Origin: a bacterium
GTDB lineage: Bacteria; Vulcanimicrobiota; Xenobia; Xenobiales; JADMJV01
Length of the DNA stretch: 64,000 nucleotides
Direction: 5' to 3'
NCBI GenBank assembly: GCA_030149525.1
Contig: JASBRJ010000391.1
Coordinates: forward strand, 1-64,000
Part shown: positions 17,802 to 26,058 of the stretch, piece by piece
How positions within the stretch are numbered: position 1 is the first letter of the stretch
Layout of the letters: each line of letters starts with the position of its first letter
Program-made: the position numbers and the translations under genes
Notes under the pieces: generated by a model
Databases searched by the model: none
What the model saw: the letters and a program-made list of their open reading frames with translations, nothing else
What the model was told of the DNA's origin: nothing

Positions 17802-19619
17802 TTAGTCGTTCTTTCGTCTGGCAGCAAGTTCTTGTGCCCGTTTCAGGTTGGCTCTGATCAGATCGCAGCCCCCTTGCCAGAAGCCAGGGTCGGCGGCGTC
17901 GATGCCGAGGTCTGCCAGCAAGTCTTTAGGAGCTCGGCTACCTCCGGCGGCCAGAAACTCCACATACTGGGACACGAACGACTCGCCTTGCTCTTTGTAG
18001 CGAGCATAGAGAGACAAGACCAGGAGTTCTCCGAAGGCGTAGGCATAGACGTAGAACGGGGTGTGAATCATGTGGGGGATATAGGCCCAGGTCCATTTGT
18101 GAGGCTCTCCCAAAGTGAGGGCTTCTCCAAACATTTCGCCCATGCACTCCTGCCATAATTCGTTGAACCGTTCCGTGGGAAGTTCTCCCTCCTGGCGTCG
18201 AGCTTCGTGAATCCGCCGTTCAAAACGGAACATAGAGATCTGGCGAAAGACCGTAGCAAAGGTGTCCTCCAGCTTCTCACAGAGGAGAGCCAGCCTCTCC
18301 TTATCTGTCTGCAATTCGCTGTAGAGCTTCTCGAAGGTCAGCATCTCTCCGAAGGTGCTGGCCGTCTCCGCCAAAGGCAGTACAGGATGGTAGTCCAGGA
18401 CATGATTTCGGGCCGCAAGACGGTCGTGCAATCCGTGACCGAGCTCGTGAGCCAGAGTCATAACATCTCTGGGTTTTCCGGTGTAGTTGAGCAGAATGTA
18501 GGGATGATGGTCCGGGCTCACGCCGGCACAGAACGCTCCACCACGTTTGCCTTCGGCAGGCGGCACGTCGATCCAGCCCTCTTCGAAGAAGGGAAGTGCG
18601 AGACTGTGAAGCTCGCTGCTGAAAGCCTTGTAGGCCTCCAAGACAATTTGACAGGCTTTCTCGTAGGCTATGCTCTCGTCTGTTTCTAGAAGAGGCGCAT
18701 AGCGATCAAAATGAAAGAGTTCGTCGAGGCCCAGGAGCTGAGACTTCAGCTTATAGTATTCTTCCACGATATCGAAATTCTTAACGCAAACCTCTACCAT
18801 GGTGTCGACCGCCTCTTCCGGCAATTCGTTGTCCAAATGACGTGAGGATTCAGGGCGTTTGTATCCGCGGAGTCGATCCATCACCTCCTTCTCAGCCAGG
18901 AGGGTGTTCATGATAAAAGTGAGGGTTGGGACGTTCTGTTCTAGAGCCTCTGCCAAACTCAGTGTGGCTTTCTCTCGCAGTTTTCTATCCGGATGGTAGT
19001 TGTAGGCCAGGAGGTCGGACTGATTCAACAGCTTCTCTTCTCCATCGATCTCCATCTTGTACTTGATCCGGGATACACTCTCGGTGAAGAGACGTTTGAA
19101 GGCACGACCACGACAGTTGGCAGTTTCTTCAAGAATCTGCTCCTCCGATTTCGATAGGTGATAGCGGGCATTTTCTCTCTGCACCTTCAGGTAATGCCGG
19201 TAAGGGGCCAACAGATCGGATTTCAAGTATCCGGCGAAAATGTCGTCTTCCACCTGGCCCAATTCCAGATCGAAAAAGATCATTTTGGTCGAAACGCGAC
19301 TACTCTTCTCGCGAACCTTTTGCAGAAGGGCGCCCCTCTTGGGGTCGGTGGTGTCGGTGCTGTAATGAAGAGACGCGTATGAGCCCACTCTGGTGGAAGA
19401 GCGAATCATGTCTTCGAATTCGTCCAGAGCTTTTTTCAGTTCCGCTGAACTGCATTCGCCGGTGGCGATTCGCCCCTGGTAGCTCTCTTCGAAGCTTGTG
19501 GCTTTGGCTTCCAGTTCTTCGAGATCTTGATCTATCTTGGGATCGTCGACTCCCTGATAAAGATCGGTGAGGTCCCACCTGGGAAGAGTTGACCGATCGC
19601 GTTCTTGAGTTTGGCTCAT
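17802..19619 (-). CDS. pepF: Oligoendopeptidase F (M3 family)
   Basis: 605 residues, the normal length for PepF. Zinc metallopeptidase motif HELGH near residues 393-397 within LAHELGHGLHD, preceded by the PepF N-terminal region starting with the WDLTDLY motif. It cleaves short peptides (roughly 7-17 residues) in the cytoplasm. ATG start; the next upstream gene is the divergent exonuclease III. Confidence 0.95.
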   Translation of the reverse strand: MSQTQERDRSTLPRWDLTDLYQGVDDPKIDQDLEELEAKATSFEESYQGRIATGECSSAELKKALDEFEDMIRSSTRVGSYASLHYSTDTTDPKRGALLQKVREKSSRVSTKMIFFDLELGQVEDDIFAGYLKSDLLAPYRHYLKVQRENARYHLSKSEEQILEETANCRGRAFKRLFTESVSRIKYKMEIDGEEKLLNQSDLLAYNYHPDRKLREKATLSLAEALEQNVPTLTFIMNTLLAEKEVMDRLRGYKRPESSRHLDNELPEEAVDTMVEVCVKNFDIVEEYYKLKSQLLGLDELFHFDRYAPLLETDESIAYEKACQIVLEAYKAFSSELHSLALPFFEEGWIDVPPAEGKRGGAFCAGVSPDHHPYILLNYTGKPRDVMTLAHELGHGLHDRLAARNHVLDYHPVLPLAETASTFGEMLTFEKLYSELQTDKERLALLCEKLEDTFATVFRQISMFRFERRIHEARRQEGELPTERFNELWQECMGEMFGEALTLGEPHKWTWAYIPHMIHTPFYVYAYAFGELLVLSLYARYKEQGESFVSQYVEFLAAGGSRAPKDLLADLGIDAADPGFWQGGCDLIRANLKRAQELAARRKND

Positions 19620-19742
19620 TCTATCTCCTCTAGACCCCCGTACCTTGGCTGCAAAGCAGTGTTCTGTAAGTAGCTTTGCGTCCTGTGCTTTCTTTTATCA
19701 GATCCAGGAATCCTCGCTGAGTTTCGCTTATACACGCAGCCT

Positions 19743-20540
19743 ATGAAGATCGTGAGTTGGAATGTGAACGGGATAAGGGCGTGCTGGGAGAACGGTCTGA
19801 AGGATTTCCTATACCGAGAGAATCCTGAAGTGATCGCCTTTCAAGAGGTCAAGAGCCAGAGAGCATCCCTGCCTCCTGAGATAGCCGAGCCTGAAGGCTA
19901 TTCTACTCTCTGGCACTGCGGTGGGCGCCCAGGGTACAGCGGTGTCGCCGCCTTCATTCGGGAAGATGCAGAACAACCGCTCTGGTGGGTGAAAGGGCTC
20001 GGAATCCCGGAGGTCGACGCCGAAGGTCGTGTTTTGACGCTCGAGTTTTCGGATTTTTTCCTGGTCACGGCCTATTTTCCCAATAGCGGAGCAGGGGGTC
20101 GTCGAGTGGATTTCAAGGCCTCCTTTTGCCGCCAGATGGAGACGTTCTGTCGTCATCTTCGAGATCGTGGTAAGGGCGTCATTCTTACCGGTGATTTCAA
20201 TATCGCTCCTGCCGGCATCGATCTTCACTCGGTGGAGGAAAATCGGGGGCACCCGGGGACTCTGACCGCGGAAACACAGTGGATGAACGGATTGCTTGAG
20301 CGGGGATGGGTAGATGTTTTCCGGCGGGACCGTCCTGAGCAAGAGGGGCACTTCTCCTGGTGGAGTTTTTTCGACGATGATCGCGCTCACAATCGCGGTT
20401 GGCGCATCGATCATGTTGTGGCGTCGGCCGATTTTGCCCCTCGGGTGAAGGCGGAGCTCTTGCCCGAGGTGATGGGTTCGGATCACTGTCCGGTGGTAGC
20501 CCGGGTGGAAGGAAGGGATGGGTCGGGCGCTGTCGGATGA
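19743..20540 (+). CDS. xth: Exodeoxyribonuclease III
   Basis: 265 residues of the Xth/AP-endonuclease family. Visible motifs: MKIVSWNVNGIRA at the start, AFQEVKS with the metal-binding Glu, GDFNIAP, and the C-terminal GSDHCPV. It repairs abasic sites and removes 3'-blocking groups in duplex DNA. ATG at 19743. Its stop overlaps a possible in-frame ATG for the next gene at 20537, so the two are probably co-transcribed. Confidence 0.95.
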   Translation: MKIVSWNVNGIRACWENGLKDFLYRENPEVIAFQEVKSQRASLPPEIAEPEGYSTLWHCGGRPGYSGVAAFIREDAEQPLWWVKGLGIPEVDAEGRVLTLEFSDFFLVTAYFPNSGAGGRRVDFKASFCRQMETFCRHLRDRGKGVILTGDFNIAPAGIDLHSVEENRGHPGTLTAETQWMNGLLERGWVDVFRRDRPEQEGHFSWWSFFDDDRAHNRGWRIDHVVASADFAPRVKAELLPEVMGSDHCPVVARVEGRDGSGAVG

Positions 20541-20557
20541 AGCACCCGGGAGACGCA

Positions 20558-21295
20558 ATGCAACGAAAGATAGACAGCTGGTACAGCGAAAACTTGAACA
20601 AGAAGATGGAGATCGTCACCTACGGGCATTACGGCTTTCCACTTCTTCTTTTCCCCACTGCGGCCGCCGATTTTCTCGAATACGAGCGCTTTCATCTAAT
20701 CAAGTCGATGTCAGAGCCCATCGAGCAGGGCAAGGTTAAGGTCTTTTCCATCAACTCTATCAATTCCGAGGCTTGGCTGAATCGACGGGTCCACCCCAAA
20801 TTCAAAGGGCAGCGACAGCAACAATATAACGACTACGTCTGCCGGGAGGTGGTCCCCTATATTTGGGAGTCTTGTCAGGGCCGGTTGGGGATCATCACGG
20901 CGGGAGCTAGTCTTGGAGCATTTCACGCTGCCAATCAGCTTTTCCGAAGACCCGATCTGTTCGACGGAATGATCGCGATGAGCGGCGTCTACGATATTCG
21001 CAAATACTACAACTCCTTCGGCTATCACGACGCGGACATCTATCTCAACAATCCGGTCGAGTTTCTGCCCAATCTCAACGACAACTTCTTTCTCCCTCTG
21101 CTCCAGAAGAAGGAGAGGATCTACATTCTCACCGGATTGGGTGCCTACGAAAGTCCCGACGCTTCGCGAAGCCTATCACGGCTGTTGAGAGCCAAGGGAA
21201 TTCCTCACGAGTTGGACGTTTGGGGGCACGATATGAGTCATGACTGGCCCACCTGGCGCGCTATGATGGAGTTTTATTTGAAGGCCAAATTTTGA
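20558..21295 (+). CDS. Esterase-like alpha/beta hydrolase
   Basis: 245 residues from ATG 20558, chosen because GGGAGA lies just upstream; an ATG at 20537 overlapping the xth stop is an alternative, and longer in-frame extensions run over xth and are rejected. The sequence fits the putative esterase family: an N-terminal IVTYGHYGFPLLLFP stretch, nucleophile elbow TAGASLGAFHA and C-terminal GHDMSHDWPTW with the likely catalytic His. Substrate unknown. A strong terminator follows. Confidence 0.85.
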   Translation: MQRKIDSWYSENLNKKMEIVTYGHYGFPLLLFPTAAADFLEYERFHLIKSMSEPIEQGKVKVFSINSINSEAWLNRRVHPKFKGQRQQQYNDYVCREVVPYIWESCQGRLGIITAGASLGAFHAANQLFRRPDLFDGMIAMSGVYDIRKYYNSFGYHDADIYLNNPVEFLPNLNDNFFLPLLQKKERIYILTGLGAYESPDASRSLSRLLRAKGIPHELDVWGHDMSHDWPTWRAMMEFYLKAKF

Positions 21296-21324
21296 GCAGA
21301 ACCGGGTCTCTGCGAGCTTCATCG

Positions 21325-21355
21325 AAAAAGCCACCCTTTAAAAGGGTGGCTTTTT
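21325..21355. terminator. Intrinsic terminator after the esterase gene
   Basis: Perfect inverted repeat AAAAAGCCACCC ... GGGTGGCTTTTT around a short AT loop, ending in a T-run on the plus strand and symmetrical on the minus strand. It can end the xth-esterase transcript and possibly the minus-strand transcript ending at 21496. Confidence 0.85.
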
Positions 21356-21495
21356 AGGTGTTGATTCGAAGGCGTTAACGACACCGACGACCGACCGGGG
21401 CGTATGGAGATTCAGCACTCCCTCGTCACACTCGCCCATTTCCAGAGACAGAAAATGGACCTCATGTGTCTCGAACCGCCGAATGCCCGGACGCC

Positions 21496-21879
21496 CTAAC
21501 GAATAGGTACCATCTTTACGAAGCATTCCGAACACCGGAGCCACTGGTCTCGTGGATCGGTGGCCAGAAGTTCATGAGTCTTACCGCAGGCCTGGCAAAT
21601 GTATTTACCGGGAGACAGCGGTAGAGTCGCTTCGAAAACAATTTTTTTCTTGCGTCTCGACTTTTTCTTTTTAGCTTTTTTAGCTTTTTTCTTCTTGGCT
21701 GCCGATTTTGTGACCGGTGTGTCCTCCGGCTCGGGAGGCTCGGTGAACTTGGTCTTCTCTTTCTTCACCATTTCTACACCGCAGCAGGTGAGCGGTTCTT
21801 CAACCTTTTTGGTGCGTCCGATGACCGTCAATTTTTTGCATTGAGGGCACTCGTATTCGCCTTTCTCGAGCTTAACCAT
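21496..21879 (-). CDS. Desulforedoxin-like / zinc-ribbon protein with Lys-rich linker
   Basis: About 127 residues from ATG 21879, with AGGAAGAGAGAG upstream. The N-terminal 35 residues match the desulforedoxin-type pattern: GEYECPQC, spacer, then TCCGVEMVK (CxxC ... CCGxxM), which binds one rubredoxin-like iron. The middle contains a run of Lys/Ala/Arg residues (about 60-80). The C-terminus has a second Cys pair (CQACG ... CSEC) that looks like a zinc ribbon. It could be an electron carrier or a nucleic-acid-binding zinc protein. The combination is unusual. Confidence 0.7.
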   Translation of the reverse strand: MVKLEKGEYECPQCKKLTVIGRTKKVEEPLTCCGVEMVKKEKTKFTEPPEPEDTPVTKSAAKKKKAKKAKKKKSRRKKKIVFEATLPLSPGKYICQACGKTHELLATDPRDQWLRCSECFVKMVPIR

Positions 21880-22067
21880 GTCCAAACTCTCTCTTCCTTA
21901 ACAACCGAAGCGCAAACAACGAATGGACTGTTGCTTGCGCATCTCCGGCTGGAGTTTTAACCCCACCTGAGAAGACATTTGGGGTCAACAATGCAAACCC
22001 TGTGAGAACAGAAAGTTTTTCTCCCATGGCCTTCATTACAGGCGCGGAGGCGGTTTGAGGCGTATCT

Positions 22068-22910
22068 GTGGGGGTGTCGAACTCAATCACAGATCAGGAA
22101 TTTTCCTACCCCGACGGCTCCAGAACAGTTCCCGTAAGATGCTACGAACCCACCGGCGAACCGCGAGGTTGGATCCTTTTTTCTGTCGGCTACGGTGGGA
22201 ATCGCGACGGCTACGCTTTTTTAGCCAGGGCCTGGACGGAACTGGGCCTGGCTGTTGTGGTCACAGAGCATGTGGGGAGTAATCTCGAAGTCCTGAAATC
22301 TTTTTCTCAACTCCGGCGGGCAGAGCGTAATGCCGAAGTGGTTCGTCGCGTTCATGACCCGGATGAGTTGAGGGCCAGGGTCCACGACATTCATCTGGTT
22401 TATGGCGAATTGTCGGCTTTCTATTTCGGACTTCCCTTCGGCCTGGCAGGCCATTCCTACGGAAGTTATTCGGCGCTTGCGGGCTGTGGAATGGAGTCGA
22501 ACCTTGCCCCACACTCCCTCGGGGCTCTTCCTGTCGATTCCCTCCTGGTCGTCTCGCCCCAGCCTCCAGATACACTTTTCTCCAGCCAGGAATACACCAA
22601 GGTCCATTGTCCATGTCTTGTTCTCACGGGAAGTGAAGATCATCTCCTGGACGGCAGTTCCACTTTTCGGGAAAGAATGAAGGTCTTTGAGAGCCTCACC
22701 GAAAGCGAGCGCCACTTGCTCGTGCTCAAAGGAGTAGAGCACATGACCTTTGCCGGGATCGGCCTCAAGGTGGAGGCCCAGCTTGCTGCGATTTCGTCAG
22801 CCACCAGCGTGTGGTGGGAGGATTCTCTGCTGGAGTCCGGCCACTCACGGGCCTGGCCGGAGCGACTCGGGGAAAAACTGGATTCGGATTGGATCTTAGA
22901 ATGTCGATAG
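22068..22910 (+). CDS. Alpha/beta hydrolase
   Basis: 280 residues from a GTG at 22068, 7 bases after TTGAGG. Alpha/beta-hydrolase fold with nucleophile elbow AGHSYGSYSA (near residue 127), acid-region strand CLVLTGSEDHL and a late His in GVEHMTF. No signal peptide is seen. It resembles predicted dienelactone-hydrolase-like proteins. Its end overlaps the start of the 2-oxoglutarate oxygenase gene by 10 bases, so the two may act on a related substrate. Confidence 0.85.
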   Translation: MGVSNSITDQEFSYPDGSRTVPVRCYEPTGEPRGWILFSVGYGGNRDGYAFLARAWTELGLAVVVTEHVGSNLEVLKSFSQLRRAERNAEVVRRVHDPDELRARVHDIHLVYGELSAFYFGLPFGLAGHSYGSYSALAGCGMESNLAPHSLGALPVDSLLVVSPQPPDTLFSSQEYTKVHCPCLVLTGSEDHLLDGSSTFRERMKVFESLTESERHLLVLKGVEHMTFAGIGLKVEAQLAAISSATSVWWEDSLLESGHSRAWPERLGEKLDSDWILECR

Positions 22911-23626
22911 CCGAACAACTGCAAAACTTTGATCAGGAGGGGTTTGCCGTCCTGGTGGCCTCAAGCGTCGAAGGCAGACTTTCTGCCGAGGCCCGAAAGG
23001 AGATGCCTCAGGTGGAAGCGAGTTTTCACCATCTTGTTCGAGATACTCAGATGGCCGATGGTGGAACCTACCGATTTCGACGCTACAGTCGATTTCTGGC
23101 TCGAAAGAGCGCCCACGGTTTTGATTTCACCCCTCTGTCCGGGCACTCCATCTATCAGGAAGTTCGAGACAACCCTCTCAACGGTGGTGTGACTCGTACT
23201 TTTGAACCTCTTTCCCAAGAGATCAATCGGGGACACTTTCTTCACTCTTTGATGTCGGTAGACGCCGAACTGTTAGCATCTCACGAGCCGGAGCTTTTTG
23301 ACGGGGATGTCGTGGTGGGTGTCCACCAGGTGAGGATCGTCGCCCGTCCGGAAAATCAGGGGATGCCCACCCCGGAAGGAATTCATCGCGACGCCGAACG
23401 CTACACTTTCCAGCACTTCTGGAGCCGAACCCAAGCGGACGGAGGGGTTTTTGTGGCCTACGACTCGGACAAGAAAGAACGGTTTCGCTGGCTCCAGCAA
23501 AACCGTCTCGACTCGGTTCTCTTTAAGGGGACGACCTGGCATAGCGCCACCCCCATCGTTTGTGAGTTGGGTGCTCGGGAAGGTTACCGAGACATCTTTC
23601 TCATCGACTTCGATCTCCTTGGATGA
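22901..23626 (+). CDS. 2-oxoglutarate/Fe(II)-dependent dioxygenase (PF10014-type)
   Basis: 241 residues from ATG 22901; the reading frame extends upstream to 22811, but that part overlaps the previous gene. Iron-binding facial triad His162-x-Asp164 (GIHRDAERY) and His214 (TTWHSATP), with Arg230 placed to bind 2-oxoglutarate. The family includes free-amino-acid hydroxylases such as isoleucine 4-hydroxylase; the substrate here is not predictable. Overlap with the hydrolase gene suggests translational coupling. Confidence 0.85.
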   Translation: MSIAEQLQNFDQEGFAVLVASSVEGRLSAEARKEMPQVEASFHHLVRDTQMADGGTYRFRRYSRFLARKSAHGFDFTPLSGHSIYQEVRDNPLNGGVTRTFEPLSQEINRGHFLHSLMSVDAELLASHEPELFDGDVVVGVHQVRIVARPENQGMPTPEGIHRDAERYTFQHFWSRTQADGGVFVAYDSDKKERFRWLQQNRLDSVLFKGTTWHSATPIVCELGAREGYRDIFLIDFDLLG

Positions 23627-23638
23627 GTGAGGAGGCTC

Positions 23639-24619
23639 TTACTTCTTTTCCACCACCTCGGCGGCTCGGAGCATATCCACTCGGGAAGGTATCCAGGTGG
23701 CCCAGGGGTCGGTTTCACCGGGATTCATGAATCGGTCGATCTGGGTTACCATCCAACCCTTCTTGCCCTTGTTGTCGCCGTCCGAGACGACTTCCACGTA
23801 CATCGCATCCACTTCAAAGTAGCTGTCGTCGAAGTCTGATTCGCCCGGTTTTTGGGGGAGGGGTTTTCTCCAGGATGTCAGCCCGTGGAAAAAGCGAATT
23901 TCCGAAAGCACTTTAATTTCCGTGCCTTTCTCGAGAGTGACTCGGTTGCCGCTCACCATTTCAGGGGCAACTTCGGCCTCCCACAGGTTGGCTTTTCCGT
24001 CTTTGGTAATGCGCGCTTGAATGTCGACATGGAGCGGGGTGTCGGAGGTCAGTTTGTAGGCCGTTTCTCCGTCATAGACAAAGCCGCCGTAAGAAGCCAG
24101 GGTCTTCTTGCCGTATTTGAAGTCTTCGGGGGGAGAAAACTCGGCGGCAATGAGATACTCTCGGGCTCTTGAGGCTTCATTGGTGTTGGGGGCCAACTCC
24201 AGAACCTTTTTGGCATAAGGATAAGCAGCCGAGGCTTTGGAAGCCACACCCTCCAGGGAACCGTGACTTATCATGAGATGGAAGGCGTTTTCGTAATCCT
24301 TCGGTTGCTGTTCGTAGGCTTGTTCCAGCAACGGGATGGCGTCTTTGTAATTCTTGGCAAAGACCAGATCTTCAGCCTTCTTCTGAAGTCTGTAATACTC
24401 TTTTTCCTCTTCCGTGGCCGGTTTGCCGCCCAGAGGAGAAAAATGAGGGTCGGGGGTCTTGGCGGCTTTGGGTGCCTGGGTGGCCGTAGCCTGGGGGGTG
24501 GGCGCCGCCGTGGCTGTGGCTGAGGGGGTCGGTGCCGGGTCATCTCCGGAACAGCCGGGGACAAATAGGGCTGCCGCGAGTCCGCAGGCGACCAGTCGGG
24601 ATTTCGAATTGGTGAGCAT
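23639..24619 (-). CDS. Lipoprotein with Pro/Ala/Thr linker and TPR-like region
   Basis: 326 residues. Lipoprotein signal with lipobox PGCSGDD (Cys near residue 23), a low-complexity Pro/Ala/Thr linker (about 28-60), then a TPR-like helical pair (AKNYKDAIPLLEQAYEQQP) and a beta-rich C-terminal domain of about 170 residues without recognised motifs. Probably anchored in the cell envelope. Function unknown. A second lipoprotein gene lies immediately upstream on the same strand. Confidence 0.8.
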   Translation of the reverse strand: MLTNSKSRLVACGLAAALFVPGCSGDDPAPTPSATATAAPTPQATATQAPKAAKTPDPHFSPLGGKPATEEEKEYYRLQKKAEDLVFAKNYKDAIPLLEQAYEQQPKDYENAFHLMISHGSLEGVASKASAAYPYAKKVLELAPNTNEASRAREYLIAAEFSPPEDFKYGKKTLASYGGFVYDGETAYKLTSDTPLHVDIQARITKDGKANLWEAEVAPEMVSGNRVTLEKGTEIKVLSEIRFFHGLTSWRKPLPQKPGESDFDDSYFEVDAMYVEVVSDGDNKGKKGWMVTQIDRFMNPGETDPWATWIPSRVDMLRAAEVVEKK

Positions 24620-24697
24620 GCTAATCGCTTCGGATTAACCCTTCACATTCCTATTTTTTGACGAAATCCTCGAAGACGTGCACGCTCGCAGCGCGAC

Positions 24698-25141
24698 TCA
24701 CTGTTGCCGGCGAGCGGTGAAGGAGCCGACAACGGCAAATTCGCGGCCGTCCTCGGAGGTTGTGGTCAGTTCGAAGGAGCCGTGGCAAACGTCGCCCTGG
24801 CGAGCCTGTAGAGCGATGGTTCCCTGCTTAAGGGATGTCATGGAGGCAACCTTTTCCTTCACCTGCACTCGAGCTGAAGCGATGGAAACCGTTTGACCTG
24901 TCCACTCTTCACCGGTGGATGCCCATTCAAGCTCCAGGTAGACCGGGTCGCCCTCTTTACCGGCCACCAGTCGACCCGTCTTTTCTTGAGTCTCAAAGGT
25001 GGCGGGATCGGCGGAAAAAGTGTTTCCTCCACCCCCGAAAGTGAATCCGGCAAAGGTCGAGACCTCAGAACCTTGACATCCGGTGAGGACCAGGCTGAGT
25101 ACGAGCAACACGAAGGTGAGTAAACGAGGCATCATTTTCAC
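24698..25141 (-). CDS. Small lipoprotein of unknown function
   Basis: 147 residues, GTG start (an in-frame ATG lies two codons later). Signal sequence with lipobox VLTGCQGS (Cys near residue 22), a glycine-rich segment, then a beta-rich domain. No family recognised. It is 78 bases upstream of the larger lipoprotein gene ending at 23639 on the same strand. Confidence 0.75.
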   Translation of the reverse strand: MKMMPRLLTFVLLVLSLVLTGCQGSEVSTFAGFTFGGGGNTFSADPATFETQEKTGRLVAGKEGDPVYLELEWASTGEEWTGQTVSIASARVQVKEKVASMTSLKQGTIALQARQGDVCHGSFELTTTSEDGREFAVVGSFTARRQQ

Positions 25142-25201
25142 AGGTGTGTCTTATTCTCTCTCCTGAGAGGCTCCTGCGCTCTTCTCAAGAAACCGTTCGT
25201 C

Positions 25202-25639
25202 ATGAGCCTAACTCGAGAAGAACTTGTGGCTAACTATACGCCCGAGGATAAGCGAAGTTTCTTGGCCGTCCTCTTGAGAATGGCTCGGGCCGACGAAGTC
25301 TCCGCCGCCGAGCGCAATCTTCTCCAACCCATCGCCCAGTGGATGGATGTCACCGCCGACGATCTGGAGGAGGCTGCCCGCCGCGCTTTCGATTGTTCCG
25401 TGAGTTTGGCGGAGCTTGCCCGCCAGCATCGAAGTGCCAAAAAAGGGTTGCTTCTTTTTCGGGAAGCTTGCGCCGTTGTCTGGGTGGACTCTCGAAAGAG
25501 TGAAGCCGAGGGATGTACTCTTCAGGAATTAGCCGCGCTTCTCGGTTTGTCTGCCGACGTGACCACGGTTCTCGATTCCCCTCTAGCCTGTTCTCCTGAA
25601 GGCGAACGTCGCTTTCTAGAACTCCTGGGGGGACCATGA
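25202..25639 (+). CDS. TerB-like helical protein
   Basis: 145 residues, all-helical. The pattern FLAVLLRMARADEVSAAERNL matches the TerB (tellurite-resistance-associated) fold, with an acidic first helix pair that binds metal in TerB. TerB-like proteins occur in stress and defence clusters and as membrane-linked scaffolds; no ter operon is present here. It is divergent from the lipoprotein gene at 24698 and followed by the CopG-like gene. Confidence 0.65.
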   Translation: MSLTREELVANYTPEDKRSFLAVLLRMARADEVSAAERNLLQPIAQWMDVTADDLEEAARRAFDCSVSLAELARQHRSAKKGLLLFREACAVVWVDSRKSEAEGCTLQELAALLGLSADVTTVLDSPLACSPEGERRFLELLGGP

Positions 25640-25690
25640 GAACGTTAAACGAATGAGTCATCAGCAGCGCAGGACGAAAGGACACATTCA

Positions 25691-25960
25691 ATGGCACGGA
25701 TTTCAGCTTCCATTCCTGAAGATCTCAAAGACGAACTCTACCAGGCCGCAACCGATACAGGACAACCCATCAGTCACATCATTGTAGAAGCTCTCCGGAG
25801 TCATCTCGACAGTCCGGACACGAATTCAGCTAGAGGCGGGTCGGTGAGTTTCGACACGTCCGCTCTCGAGTCCAGATTGGGTCAACTCGCTACCGAAGTA
25901 AGAGAGCTGAAAGAACAGCTGCATTCGCGCACCCCGCCCAAAGGAGTGCGATTTTTTTAA
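25691..25960 (+). CDS. Ribbon-helix-helix (CopG-like) protein
   Basis: 89 residues with GAAAGG upstream of the ATG. Residues 1-40 form a ribbon-helix-helix (MARISASIPEDLKDEL, then QPISHIIVEALRSHL). A linker and a short amphipathic coiled coil (LGQLATEVRELKEQL) follow. RHH proteins are usually dimeric DNA-binding repressors or antitoxins, but no toxin gene follows. Confidence 0.8.
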   Translation: MARISASIPEDLKDELYQAATDTGQPISHIIVEALRSHLDSPDTNSARGGSVSFDTSALESRLGQLATEVRELKEQLHSRTPPKGVRFF

Positions 25961-26012
25961 CTCATTTGCCCTGGCCTGAACCCAGAATGCCTAGACGCAT
26001 TCTCCGGCAAAG

Positions 26013-26043
26013 AAAAAGCTCCGGAACTTTCCGGAGCTTTTTT
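26013..26043. terminator. Bidirectional intrinsic terminator
   Basis: AAAAAGCTCCGGAA pairs with TTCCGGAGCTTTTT across a two-base centre (a four-to-six-base loop in practice), with A- and T-runs at the outer ends. It separates the convergent CopG-like and PBP1A genes. Confidence 0.85.
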
Positions 26044-26058
26044 GATTCACTCTTAAGG

